NCBI RefSeq assembly: GCF_004344915.1 | Contig: NZ_SKFG01000003.1 | Span: 124,001-188,000, forward strand | Origin: Paenibacillus albiflavus | GTDB lineage: Bacteria > Bacillota > Bacilli > Paenibacillales > NBRC-103111 | Length of the DNA: 64,000 nt | Reading direction: 5' to 3' | Part shown: positions 1 through 7,427 of the stretch, one piece after another | Numbering within the stretch: position 1 is the stretch's first letter | Layout: the number at the start of each line of letters is the position of its first letter | Made by a program: the position numbers and the translations under genes | The notes under the pieces: model-generated | Told to the model about the DNA's origin: nothing | Databases searched by the model: none | The model's input: only the letters and a program-made list of their open reading frames with translations

Positions 1-495
1 AATAATATCTATGTTATTCAAATAAATCTCATAAATAGAATTTTCTTCATGGAAATTATTGCACCTAAGTGAACAACCATTACTTATTACTTCATCTGAC
101 TTTATCCAATAAATCCCATATTCCTTATACTCAGCCGTAACATGTTCCATCACTTTCGCAAATTCCTCAATACTGTATGATTTTTTCCATTTTTCAAAAT
201 CCCATTTAAATTCGTACTCAAAATAAATAATTTGTTTTTTCCTATAATCTCTTCTAATTACTATACCTTCGATAAGATCCCAAAACTCCAGAGGATAATA
301 AAAAGATAGTTTTCTTATTTCTGTAGATAAAGATCCTACCTTATTCTGCATTATATCTAATGAAAGATCACCATCGATAATTGAAACCCAAAAATCATTA
401 TTACCATAAATTTCAATATCATCACTCTGTATTAAATTCCCTTTAATCCATAATTGTTTTGTTTCATTACCAAGAACTGTTCTTACTTCTATCAT
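1..495 (-). CDS. Unknown protein, 3' end outside the window
   Basis: An open frame runs from an ATG at 495 off the left edge (165 codons visible) with no stop. A good ribosome binding site (GGGAGG) lies about 7 bases before the start, which supports the choice. The visible product is acidic and rich in Tyr, Ile and Glu, with no signal peptide or membrane segment; I do not recognise it. DNA is strongly AT-rich compared with the genes from 2 kb onward. It lies on the same strand as the next ORF (741-1544) and is separated from it by the attC-like palindrome at 565-728, so it could be the second gene cassette of the putative integron described there. No function is proposed. Confidence 0.7.
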   Translation of the reverse strand, partial: MIEVRTVLGNETKQLWIKGNLIQSDDIEIYGNNDFWVSIIDGDLSLDIMQNKVGSLSTEIRKLSFYYPLEFWDLIEGIVIRRDYRKKQIIYFEYEFKWDFEKWKKSYSIEEFAKVMEHVTAEYKEYGIYWIKSDEVISNGCSLRCNNFHEENSIYEIYLNNIDII

Positions 496-564
496 TATAA
501 AATCCTCCCAATTCTCTCTTATTTGTCAACTATTACATCTTCGTTTGCTTGCATCAGGTATTTC

Positions 565-728
565 ACCTAACGTTGTTGGATTCACGAACCCCCACTACCT
601 TAAACGAACGAATGTGAGTGGTCGCGACGCGATTAGGTGTGCAGGGTTGTCCTCTAAATCTACTTCTTAGCCAAGATCTACTTGGAGACGAAGGCCGTAA
701 GGCCTGATGCGTGAATGATTTGTTAGCT
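565..728 (-). repeat. attC-like imperfect palindrome (putative integron recombination site)
   Basis: Outer arms pair: CTAAC (567-571) with GTTAG (722-726), and ATTCACG (580-586) with CGTGAAT (710-716), with spacers of 8 and 5 bases. Inside are further hairpins: CCAAG/CTTGG (671-685) and AGGCC/GGCCT (693-705). Read on the minus strand, the direction of the neighbouring genes, the 3' core is GTTAGGT, a perfect match to the integron core GTTRRRY, and the 5' core is AGCTAAC, one mismatch from RYYYAAC. The two-box (R and L) geometry on each side is that of attC sites; 164 bp is long for one. It sits just 3' of the ORF 741-1544, where a cassette's attC belongs. Alternatives are a MITE or another structured intergenic repeat. 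Confidence 0.5.
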
Positions 729-740
729 AAAGTTCACACT

Positions 741-1544
741 TCATTGAATCATCTTTAATATCTCACTTGCTTCCATAATCGGTAATGGTATAATTTTTTG
801 GGGTTTGTAGGTTTCCTTAGTTTGCCCATCGTGTTCTACTAGTCCAAATGAACAATTTCCAGTATTTGCTATTTTTATATTATCTAAATAAATTGCGGAA
901 TTGTACACCTTATTGATATCACCAAGATTTAATGCAATATTTTGGATTCTTTTAAGACACTCAAATGATTGTAATATATGTATATTAATATCAAACTCAA
1001 CTGGCATATCTATCAATTTAACTTTCTTTGGCCACTTGTAAGTATTAAGTAACTTATCTCTATTCACCATTATTTCTACCGATATGTTATCATTATCATC
1101 TATTTTACCAGTGAGTGAAGATAAAGGCATATCAAGATGTAAAGTATAATTTCTTAACTCATATATAAATCTATACGAAAAGTAAGCGTCAAACTCCACA
1201 GCAGTTCCTTCTTTAAACTTCTGATAAGATACTGATTCTTCGCCGTATGACCTCTTCAAATGTGTATCCCAATGATCTAAAAAAGCTCTAAAAGCTGCAA
1301 GATAGTTTAAAATGTATGTATGAATGTTTTTGGATAAATCATGATAAGTGATTTCTTTGCTCATAAATTTTTTTATCAAATTCTCATAAGCTACAAATGA
1401 ATCATTTGCAATTTTTATACGACTAATATTTTTAATGAATATGCTAACAATTTTAGTATGTTTCTCTAGTGTCATAACATCTTCTGGTTTCAAGTCTTTA
1501 ATAATATTAATATTTTTCCCTTCAATGGATGCTAATTGGTGCAT
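741..1544 (-). CDS. Unknown protein with an RNxxxH (HEPN-like) motif; possible gene cassette
   Basis: 267 codons, start ATG at 1544 with GGAAAGGGG about 7 bases upstream. No signal peptide or membrane helix. I do not recognise the family. Residues 131-136 read R-N-x-x-x-H, the pattern of the active site of many HEPN RNases, and lie in a likely helical stretch; this is only a motif match. The DNA is AT-rich, unlike the genes from 2 kb on. The gene is closely bounded by the attC-like palindrome just after its stop and by a matching half-site (1574-1590) just before its start, and no room is left for a separate promoter, as is usual for integron cassettes. A toxin or defence role is possible but not shown. 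Confidence 0.75.
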   Translation of the reverse strand: MHQLASIEGKNINIIKDLKPEDVMTLEKHTKIVSIFIKNISRIKIANDSFVAYENLIKKFMSKEITYHDLSKNIHTYILNYLAAFRAFLDHWDTHLKRSYGEESVSYQKFKEGTAVEFDAYFSYRFIYELRNYTLHLDMPLSSLTGKIDDNDNISVEIMVNRDKLLNTYKWPKKVKLIDMPVEFDINIHILQSFECLKRIQNIALNLGDINKVYNSAIYLDNIKIANTGNCSFGLVEHDGQTKETYKPQKIIPLPIMEASEILKMIQ

Positions 1545-1573
1545 TTTATTTCCCCTTTCCTTTTGAGAATTTT

Positions 1574-1590
1574 GCTAACTACATATTCAC
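1574..1590 (-). other. attI-like half-site at the start of the cassette ORF
   Basis: On the minus strand this reads GTGAAT, 5 bases, GTTAGC. The same boxes with the same 5-base spacing form the right arm of the palindrome at 565-728 (GTGAAT, 5 bases, GTTAGC at 711-727). Around it there is no long foldable structure, so it resembles a simple attI site rather than a second attC. The first bases after the presumed cut (TTAGC) are complementary to the GCTAA in the far arm of the attC-like site, as expected for an inserted cassette. Confidence 0.35.
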
Positions 1591-1713
1591 AAACTTCACA
1601 TAATCAATCCATCTGTTCAATTCTCTGTATTTCAGATATATGTCTAGCATAGATGATTATACGACCTTTTTCTACTAAATTTTCACATTAATCAGTATCT
1701 ATATCCTTCTACC

Positions 1714-1979
1714 TTAAATTCTATCATTCTCCTCCATCTGAACTCGGTCTAACGGACTCTGGATACGTGTTATATCTTTAATATTGACATGAGTGTAGAT
1801 TTCGGTTGTCTTGGAACTTTGGTGACCTAAGAGTTCTTGAATATAGCGAATGTCCGTTCCCGCTTCAAGCATGTGAGTTGCAATACATGTCTAAGTGAAT
1901 GGACGCTAACTTTTTTATGTATACCTTCTTTATGGCATGCTTTATCAAAAATTTTCTGCACGGATCGCTCAATTATATG
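1714..1979 (-). pseudogene. Tyrosine recombinase/integrase remnant (C-terminal part, frameshifted)
   Basis: Two minus-strand frames together encode the last ~90 residues of a tyrosine recombinase. The first frame runs from an in-frame stop at 1980-1982 to the HxxR motif (HSLRH). One base is then missing, so the rest ([20 protein letters not shown], followed by the catalytic Tyr in IYTHV) continues in another frame to a stop at 1714. Everything before the C-terminal catalytic region is gone. Family members cut and rejoin DNA at specific sites: XerC/D, phage integrases or integron integrases. The region that would distinguish an integron integrase (an insert upstream of HxxR) is not preserved, so the subtype cannot be told. 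Its position beside the attI/attC-like sites suggests it once served them. Confidence 0.8.
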
Positions 1980-2000
1980 TTAATCGGATTCTGATCCGTT

Positions 2001-2030
2001 AAAAAAAGACAATCATCCCCCGATGATTGC
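2001..2030 (-). terminator. Rho-independent terminator of exoA
   Basis: CAATCATC (2010-2017) pairs with GATGATTG (2022-2029) and is followed on the minus strand by seven T's (2001-2007). It lies 45 bases after the exoA stop and separates it from the integrase remnant. Confidence 0.85.
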
Positions 2031-2074
2031 CCCAATACTTTTCTCTACACCTTACTTACTATTCTATTAATCTC

Positions 2075-2839
2075 TTATTTCTCGTCCAAACCTATCTCTA
2101 ACACGACAGGGCAATGATCGCTTCCCATCACATGGGCATCGATTTGCGCATCAACTATTGCAGATTTCAGCTTAACGGAAACTAGGAAATAGTCGATCCG
2201 CCACCCTACGTTCCGTTCCCTGATTTTGGGCATGTAAGACCACCAGGAGTAAGCACCTTCGCGGTCGGGGTAGAGGTGACGGAAGCTGTCGAGGAAGCCT
2301 GCTGCTTGCAGCTCGGTCATTTTGGCGCGTTCCTCTGCAGTGAAACCGGAGTTTCCGACATTCGACTTGGCATTCTTAATGTCAATCTCCTGATGGGCCA
2401 CATTCAAGTCACCACAAGCAATAACAGGCTTATGTGCATCTAGCTCTACTAGATAGGCACGGAATCGATCCTCCCACTCCAGTCGATAAGGCAGCCGCGA
2501 TAGATCGCGCTTTGCATTCGGCGTATATACATTCACAAGATAGAAGTTCTCGAACTCAAGTGTAATGATGCGACCCTCTTCTTCGTGGTTCTCTTCTATA
2601 CCATAGCGTACAGACAAAGGTTTGATTTTAGAAAAAACAGCTGTCCCCGAATATCCCTTCTTGACCGCACAATTCCAATACTGCTCATACTCTTCGCCTA
2701 TCTCCATCGTAATCTGGCCTTCTTGCAGCTTCGTTTCCTGAACACAGAATAGATCTGCATTCGATTCTTTGAAATAATCATTGAATCCTTTATTTACACA
2801 GGCTCGCAGCCCATTCACATTCCAAGATATTAGCTTCAT
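2075..2839 (-). CDS. exoA: Exodeoxyribonuclease III (AP endonuclease)
   Basis: 254 residues, full length for the Xth/ExoA family of the endonuclease/exonuclease/phosphatase fold. It acts in base excision repair, cutting DNA 5' of abasic sites and removing 3' blocks. Visible motifs are the N-terminal SWNVNGLRA with the metal-binding Asn, the QETKLQ block with the metal-binding Glu, GDLNVAH with the catalytic Asp, WWSYMPK, and the C-terminal GSDHCPV with the catalytic His. The start ATG at 2839 follows AAGGAG. A strong terminator follows. Its nearest genes (DinB-family 3107, SRAP 3641) also deal with damaged DNA, though they are on separate transcripts. Confidence 0.96.
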   Translation of the reverse strand: MKLISWNVNGLRACVNKGFNDYFKESNADLFCVQETKLQEGQITMEIGEEYEQYWNCAVKKGYSGTAVFSKIKPLSVRYGIEENHEEEGRIITLEFENFYLVNVYTPNAKRDLSRLPYRLEWEDRFRAYLVELDAHKPVIACGDLNVAHQEIDIKNAKSNVGNSGFTAEERAKMTELQAAGFLDSFRHLYPDREGAYSWWSYMPKIRERNVGWRIDYFLVSVKLKSAIVDAQIDAHVMGSDHCPVVLEIGLDEK

Positions 2840-3021
2840 TCTGGTTTCTCCTTGCCAACAAATTTAATAGATTTAGTTTAACATAATTCAACCAAGAAGA
2901 AACAGTTCCACCTTGTTCATCAGACAGATAGGGTGCAAGCGCTCAACGCCATCCTATTTTTAAAAGGCTATTTTCTAAAATATGGTCGCCAAGTATACAT
3001 AGCTATCCTAACTCATATTAG

Positions 3022-3063
3022 GAACATATGTTCTTTACAGGTTCAATCTCTTTAAAGTATAAT
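3022..3063 (+). promoter_or_regulatory. Promoter with LexA (SOS) box for the DinB-family gene
   Basis: GAACATATGTTC (3022-3033) is a perfect palindrome matching the core of the Bacillus LexA/DinR box (CGAAC-N4-GTTCG, outer bases differ). Directly downstream are a likely -35 TTTACA (3034-3039) and -10 TATAAT (3058-3063), 18 bases apart. LexA bound here would touch the -35. B. subtilis dinB is a known SOS gene, so the arrangement is consistent. Confidence 0.65.
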
Positions 3064-3106
3064 TATCTCAAAAATCTAAATTTTAAATATAGTGAGGGAG
3101 AGTCAT

Positions 3107-3571
3107 ATGAGCTTGAAAGCAATTATTAATTATCAGGATACAACTAAAGAGATAGCAACGTTAAAAGAAATTGAAGAGTATAAAATGCTTGACCCTATTA
3201 AAGAAGGAAAATGGTCAATTAGGGAAATAATTGGACACCTACACTATTGGGATAAATTTATTTTAGAACAACATATCCCTTTCATGGCGCAAGGAGCAAA
3301 TCTAATTGCATTCCCTGATCATGATTCCCACAATAATGAAGGGATTCAGTATATCAGTAGCTTCAAAAATGTAGCTGCCTTAATTGATGAGTTTGTATAT
3401 ACACGTAATCAATTATTTGAGGCTATCCATAGTATCAAAAGCGATATACGATTCACTATTGGTTCGGGTAAACGGCAATTTACTATTGAAAGTTACATAG
3501 GTATATTTTCAAAGCATGATATTCATCATTTAGAGCAAATCAGGAATTCGCAGATAGCAACATTTTTTTAG
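3107..3571 (+). CDS. DinB-family protein, probably DNA-damage inducible
   Basis: 154 residues. DinB-family (four-helix bundle, putative metalloenzyme) proteins are often damage- or stress-induced; several act as thiol transferases, but the substrate here is unknown. The metal-binding His triad is visible: His in GHLHYWDKF near residue 45, and the HDIHHLEQI block near residue 138. The ATG at 3107 is preferred over an in-frame GTG at 3092 because GAGGGAG lies 6-7 bases before the ATG. A LexA-like box sits in the promoter (3022-3033). A second DinB-family gene, not closely similar, is at 6748-7251. Confidence 0.88.
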   Translation: MSLKAIINYQDTTKEIATLKEIEEYKMLDPIKEGKWSIREIIGHLHYWDKFILEQHIPFMAQGANLIAFPDHDSHNNEGIQYISSFKNVAALIDEFVYTRNQLFEAIHSIKSDIRFTIGSGKRQFTIESYIGIFSKHDIHHLEQIRNSQIATFF

Positions 3572-3584
3572 AAAGTCGCCTTTT

Positions 3585-3619
3585 TTAATAAAGGACAACC
3601 GTCATTTTGACGATTGTCC
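3585..3619 (-). terminator. Terminator between converging genes
   Basis: GGACAACCGTC (3593-3603) pairs with GACGATTGTCC (3609-3619) with one mismatch and an ATTTT loop. On the minus strand it is followed by a T-rich stretch, so it mainly ends the SRAP gene at 3641; it may also stop plus-strand readthrough from 3571. Confidence 0.6.
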
Positions 3620-3640
3620 CACGTTCATGAAATTAATGGG

Positions 3641-4333
3641 TCAAAACAACGTTCCCATGCCAAACTCCTCGATCAGCGACGGATCGTCGTTACGCACATT
3701 GCCTACCTTTGTAGAGACCGGATAGGCAATCATTTCATCCGCAGGATAAGGTCGAAGCAGCCCTAACAAGGCATTCACATCAGGCTGCGCGCTTCGGCTT
3801 AGCCAGAGCGGTTCATCTTCCTGCCGAATAATGACGGGCATGCGATCATGAATTTCCGCCATCAGCTTGTTGGGCGTCGTTGTGATAATCGTGCAGGTAC
3901 TCAGCTTGCTGCCGTCTGCCGGATTGATCCAAGTGTCATATAGACCTGCCATAGCGAACAATTCGCCATTCTTCAAGGTCATCCGCATAGGCTGCTTGCC
4001 GCTGCCGACTTTTTTCCATTCATAGAATCCATCTGCAGGTATTAAGCAGCGCTTGCGCTGCAGCGGAATACGGTAGGCGGGCTTTTCGAGTAGCGTCTCG
4101 CTTCTGGCATTAATCATTTGATAAGCGCTGCGTTCATCCTTTGCCCATGACGGCACGAGTCCCCAGCGAAGTTCACCGAGACGATTATGCTGCCCATCAT
4201 TGATGATCGCAGGGACAGCTTGTCCTGGCGCCACATTATATCGCGGCCCATGATAAGGTGCCTTGCCTCCATCAATATAGAACCTCAGCATAAGCTCCTC
4301 GAACGTCACCGTAATGGTGTATCTTCCACACAT
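3641..4333 (-). CDS. SRAP-family abasic-site DNA-protein crosslink protein (YedK/HMCES)
   Basis: 230 residues, full length for the SOS response-associated peptidase family. It shields abasic sites in single-stranded DNA by forming a covalent bond through Cys2. Visible: MCGRYT (the catalytic Cys after the removable Met), RYNVAPGQ with the conserved Asn near residue 33, DGFYEWKK with the conserved Glu, and IHDRMPVII with the conserved His. All the active-site residues are present. The start is fixed by the need for Cys at position 2. No LexA box is obvious in the 80 bases upstream. Confidence 0.95.
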   Translation of the reverse strand: MCGRYTITVTFEELMLRFYIDGGKAPYHGPRYNVAPGQAVPAIINDGQHNRLGELRWGLVPSWAKDERSAYQMINARSETLLEKPAYRIPLQRKRCLIPADGFYEWKKVGSGKQPMRMTLKNGELFAMAGLYDTWINPADGSKLSTCTIITTTPNKLMAEIHDRMPVIIRQEDEPLWLSRSAQPDVNALLGLLRPYPADEMIAYPVSTKVGNVRNDDPSLIEEFGMGTLF

Positions 4334-4416
4334 TTTAGAAACACCCCGCTCTACTCGTTTCCCATTATTTTACCTTTTGTCTGCAGATGTTCGCGAATTG
4401 CCTACCTTTGTTCCTG

Positions 4417-5622
4417 CTAACTCGACCGTTTCACCCTGCCAACCTGAAAGCTGAGGAATAGGATAAAGCATAACAGAATAAGTCCGATCGACACGACCGA
4501 CATTTGGATCGACAGCTCAGATACAAGCGCTTTAAAAATCAACAATCCCGACACCGTCAAGCTATTCTCCACAAAATTCTGAATTGCGATCGTTTTGCCG
4601 GATCCAATAACATCCTTCCCGATCTCTTGCAGCATCGTGTTAAGCGGAATTAAGAATATCCCCCCTGCCACGCCGATCAAGAATAGCAGTGTCACCGAAA
4701 TCCACAAACTTGTCATGAAGGCACACACGACTACAAGCCCAACCATCATATAACCATATATGTAGGAACGATAAAGCTTCCCCACAGGAATCACTCTGGA
4801 CGTGATAAAAGAACTAACGACCACCCCAACGGCTGTTGCCCCGATCATCATCGACTGTGTTGTCGTATCCGTAATTCCTAGATTTACGGGAATCCATGCG
4901 ATCAGCGCAATTCGCAGCACCGATGCTGTTAGCCAGAACGCGCCTGTACCGATCAGCGAGAATCTGGCCTTGCGATTCGATACCAAACGCTTGAAATCGC
5001 TGAAGAACTGAAGCGATGACTGTCCATACCGAATATCTGCATTGCCCGCCTTGCGTGGAATCAGCAGTGTGAACAGTAGCGAAATGATATAAGCTACTAA
5101 ACAAGCAACAACGCCAACCGTATTCGAAATATCCGCCAGAATGCCCCCTGCCACGGTTCCTAGCAGAATCGCCAGAATCGTCGTACCTTCTACCATGGCG
5201 TTCGCGCGCAGCAGACCTTGTTCCGAATTCGTCAGCTCGGTCAGAATCCCGTATTTCGCAGGCGAGTAGACGACCGCCCCAATACCTAGCACCGCGTAGC
5301 AAATAATCGGATGTACGCCGAGTAGCAGCAGTGTAATCCCGATACTTTTGAGCAAATTTCCCATCAGGAGTACCTTGGACTTCGCATTCCGGTCCGCGTA
5401 TGCACCGACGAGCGGCGCAAGCACGACGTAGGCCAGCAGGAAGCCCATTTGAATATTCAGTACATAGCCTTCGGGATTAACAACTCCCTGACTTGTAATA
5501 ATACCAATAATGATAAAAAAGTTCACGTTATCTGCAAATGAACTAATAAATTGCGTGAACACAAGAGATGATAATGCCTTCGACTTCTCTTGACCTTGTC
5601 CAATCGCTTTCGTTTGTGCCAA
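4417..5622 (-). CDS. lplT: MFS transporter, lysophospholipid transporter LplT-like
   Basis: 401 residues with about 12 hydrophobic segments, the size of a major facilitator. LplT flips lysophospholipids into the cell for reacylation. The family signature is visible around residues 115-160: GAVVYSPAKYGILTEL followed by RANAMVEGTTILAILLGT, and an N-terminal QFISSFADN block. Some MFS proteins share this overall form, so substrate is inferred from those blocks only. The gene begins GGGGAG before ATG 5622. It does not sit beside an acyltransferase gene here, unlike in enterobacteria where lplT neighbours aas. Confidence 0.8.
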   Translation of the reverse strand: MAQTKAIGQGQEKSKALSSLVFTQFISSFADNVNFFIIIGIITSQGVVNPEGYVLNIQMGFLLAYVVLAPLVGAYADRNAKSKVLLMGNLLKSIGITLLLLGVHPIICYAVLGIGAVVYSPAKYGILTELTNSEQGLLRANAMVEGTTILAILLGTVAGGILADISNTVGVVACLVAYIISLLFTLLIPRKAGNADIRYGQSSLQFFSDFKRLVSNRKARFSLIGTGAFWLTASVLRIALIAWIPVNLGITDTTTQSMMIGATAVGVVVSSFITSRVIPVGKLYRSYIYGYMMVGLVVVCAFMTSLWISVTLLFLIGVAGGIFLIPLNTMLQEIGKDVIGSGKTIAIQNFVENSLTVSGLLIFKALVSELSIQMSVVSIGLILLCFILFLSFQVGRVKRSS

Positions 5623-5704
5623 CTAGCTCCCCTCCTCTTTCTTCTGCAATATATTGTAAGGTAATTTTTACACAAAAGTCTACTGTAATTTCCATAAAAC
5701 ACCC

Positions 5705-5757
5705 TTGAAATACGAATTTATGTTCGGTATTATGAGTATAATAAGAACAAGTGTTCG
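5705..5757 (+). promoter_or_regulatory. Promoter with two LexA (SOS) boxes
   Basis: A likely -35 TTGAAA (5705-5710) and -10 TATTAT (5728-5733) are 17 bases apart. CGAATTTATGTTCG (5713-5726) lies between them and AGAACAAGTGTTCG (5744-5757) just after the -10. Each matches the Bacillus LexA box CGAAC-N4-GTTCG with one change. Their centres are 31 bp apart, about three helix turns, so two LexA dimers could bind the same DNA face. Confidence 0.7.
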
Positions 5758-5786
5758 ATTATATGTCCAAAAGGAAGTGCTTTCCC

Positions 5787-6203
5787 TTGAAAATTCCACC
5801 CATGCAGACAGTAGATGAGCCGAGTCTGGTAAAGTCGTATGTACTTCTGCCCCTTTTAATGGATGTGCTGGAACGGGATATGGCTACATTAGCGATCGTC
5901 AATCTTAAGCTGCCTCTTGTTTACATTACATGTCTCCAGAGTGCGCAAGATGCCATTATGGCGGAATTGGCGACGCTTAAAGGACAGTTGCGGAACAAGG
6001 GAATCAAGGTGTATCAGCAGGAGCGAACGAAGCAAGCTCTTGATGTTCGTTATTTATGCAGGGGATATCATCATCAGTTTACGATGCTGTGGACGGTAGT
6101 TAAGCCGGAGATCGAGCGGATGCTAAGTGAATTCATGCAGGTCGATTTAACGCAAGCAAAGAGGCTTCCCAGCTCATATCCATCAGCCAAGAAAGCCCCT
6201 TAA
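5787..6203 (+). CDS. Small YhjD-like protein, probably SOS-regulated
   Basis: 138 residues from a TTG at 5787, chosen because AAGGAAG lies about 10 bases upstream; an in-frame GTG at 5751 would lie inside the second LexA box and has no ribosome binding site. The product is soluble and probably helical. The pattern (SYVLLPLLMDVLERDM, then a hydrophobic/Lys-rich middle, then LCRGYHHQF) resembles what I remember of B. subtilis YhjD, a protein of unknown function; this needs a search. The tandem LexA boxes in the promoter point to a damage-response role. It converges with the YisL gene, 14 bases away. Confidence 0.75.
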   Translation: MKIPPMQTVDEPSLVKSYVLLPLLMDVLERDMATLAIVNLKLPLVYITCLQSAQDAIMAELATLKGQLRNKGIKVYQQERTKQALDVRYLCRGYHHQFTMLWTVVKPEIERMLSEFMQVDLTQAKRLPSSYPSAKKAP

Positions 6204-6217
6204 CGTTCATGTTCGTA

Positions 6218-6562
6218 TTAGAAGTGAATTACGCCAAAGCCAAGCAGAACAACGACAACGAGAACAACAGCAACTCCGATAACCGGACCCGTTATGCTTT
6301 TGCCTTTTTTCGCGCGGCCAAGCGTCATTTCCATAAGACCCATCATCACGATCGCCAGCACACCCTTAACAATCAAGCTGGTTGGATAATCAAGCGCTAC
6401 GAGCCCACTCACACCAGTGGCAATCGCGATCAAATAGAATAACCGAAGAACCATCGGCGTAATCTTCTGTTTCTTGTAAACCAAGCTCAGAACGAAGAAA
6501 ATAACGAGAACAAGCCAAATTGAAGAATGCACTCGCATCAAAACTGTCGAAAAATCAGACAC
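6218..6562 (-). CDS. yisL: YisL-family (DUF1516) membrane protein
   Basis: 114 residues with four hydrophobic segments (about 8-28, 36-57, 63-80 and 90-112). The block ITPMVLRLFYL and the GLMEMTL segment near residue 80 fit the YisL family of small Bacillus membrane proteins of unknown function. GGGAGG stands 8 bases before the ATG. It is a single gene between divergent and converging neighbours. Confidence 0.85.
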   Translation of the reverse strand: MSDFSTVLMRVHSSIWLVLVIFFVLSLVYKKQKITPMVLRLFYLIAIATGVSGLVALDYPTSLIVKGVLAIVMMGLMEMTLGRAKKGKSITGPVIGVAVVLVVVVLLGFGVIHF

Positions 6563-6747
6563 AATAGGAACCTCCCTCTCTACCCTTGAGAAACATCTTC
6601 GTCTTTACGGCAGACGAATATAATATTTCTTAGATAATAAACTTATTCAATCATTATATATGAAAAGCCATCATTTTCCCAATACAATTGTGAATGTTCT
6701 CTGACTACGCCGCAGCATGCACTTTAGTCTCTTCTGTTGTGATTAGG

Positions 6748-7251
6748 TTACATTTTCGGGGCTTCCATACCAAAATTAGCCCATTCTTCTTTTGACGGGC
6801 CATAAATCCCTGGAACGGTTAATCCTGCTTGTCGCATAAGAACCGTCAGTTGTCCTCGATGGTGGCTTTGATGCAGAATCAAAAACAATAAAAGAGATCC
6901 ATTAGGCATTTTTTGACCTAAAAAGTCTATACGTTCTTCTAAAGTATTGTCGTTCCATTGCGTTTTTATTGCCTGTACAAATGCATCATTGGCTTGCTGA
7001 TAGGAGTCTGCTATAAACTGTGCCGAAGTAGGAACGGGCCAATCTTCGGCTGGGGCCTCAAACGTTAAATTTGTATTTGAGGCAATTATATGAATGGCAG
7101 CTACGGTATGCCAAGCAATACGTCCTAAAGTCCAATTCTCCGAAGTGATCTCCTGTTTAAGTGACTCATCCGTTAGATTATTTAATAATCTCTGTGTTGC
7201 CCCCGCCTCATACTCCCAAGATTTTAAAAAATTGTCTAATGTGTGGAACAT
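6748..7251 (-). CDS. DinB-family protein
   Basis: 167 residues from ATG 7251, which follows AGGAGG; an in-frame upstream ATG at 7269 has none. The His triad of the DinB fold is visible: WHTVAAIHI near residue 48 and LHQSHHRGQLTVLMR near 130. Members are four-helix, metal-binding proteins, many of unknown substrate. Unlike the DinB gene at 3107, no LexA box is seen upstream. Confidence 0.92.
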   Translation of the reverse strand: MFHTLDNFLKSWEYEAGATQRLLNNLTDESLKQEITSENWTLGRIAWHTVAAIHIIASNTNLTFEAPAEDWPVPTSAQFIADSYQQANDAFVQAIKTQWNDNTLEERIDFLGQKMPNGSLLLFLILHQSHHRGQLTVLMRQAGLTVPGIYGPSKEEWANFGMEAPKM

Positions 7252-7427
7252 AACAATCCTCCTAAGCATTTTTACATAATAATTTCGCCAAGTTTTTGGA
7301 TTATCCTTCCAATTATCAGGAATAATCTTGGCTGCTTGTCCTATGCATTGATGAGCAAGACTATCTAAATTTTATGTACACTACTATAATTCCTTATAAA
7401 GTCGGGCTTTTTTAGGGGGGACAAAAA

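Noticed and set aside
4814-5302. Long open frame on the minus strand within the LplT-like gene
   Set aside because: It is in another frame of the same strand inside a well-supported membrane protein, has charged low-quality sequence and no ribosome site of its own.
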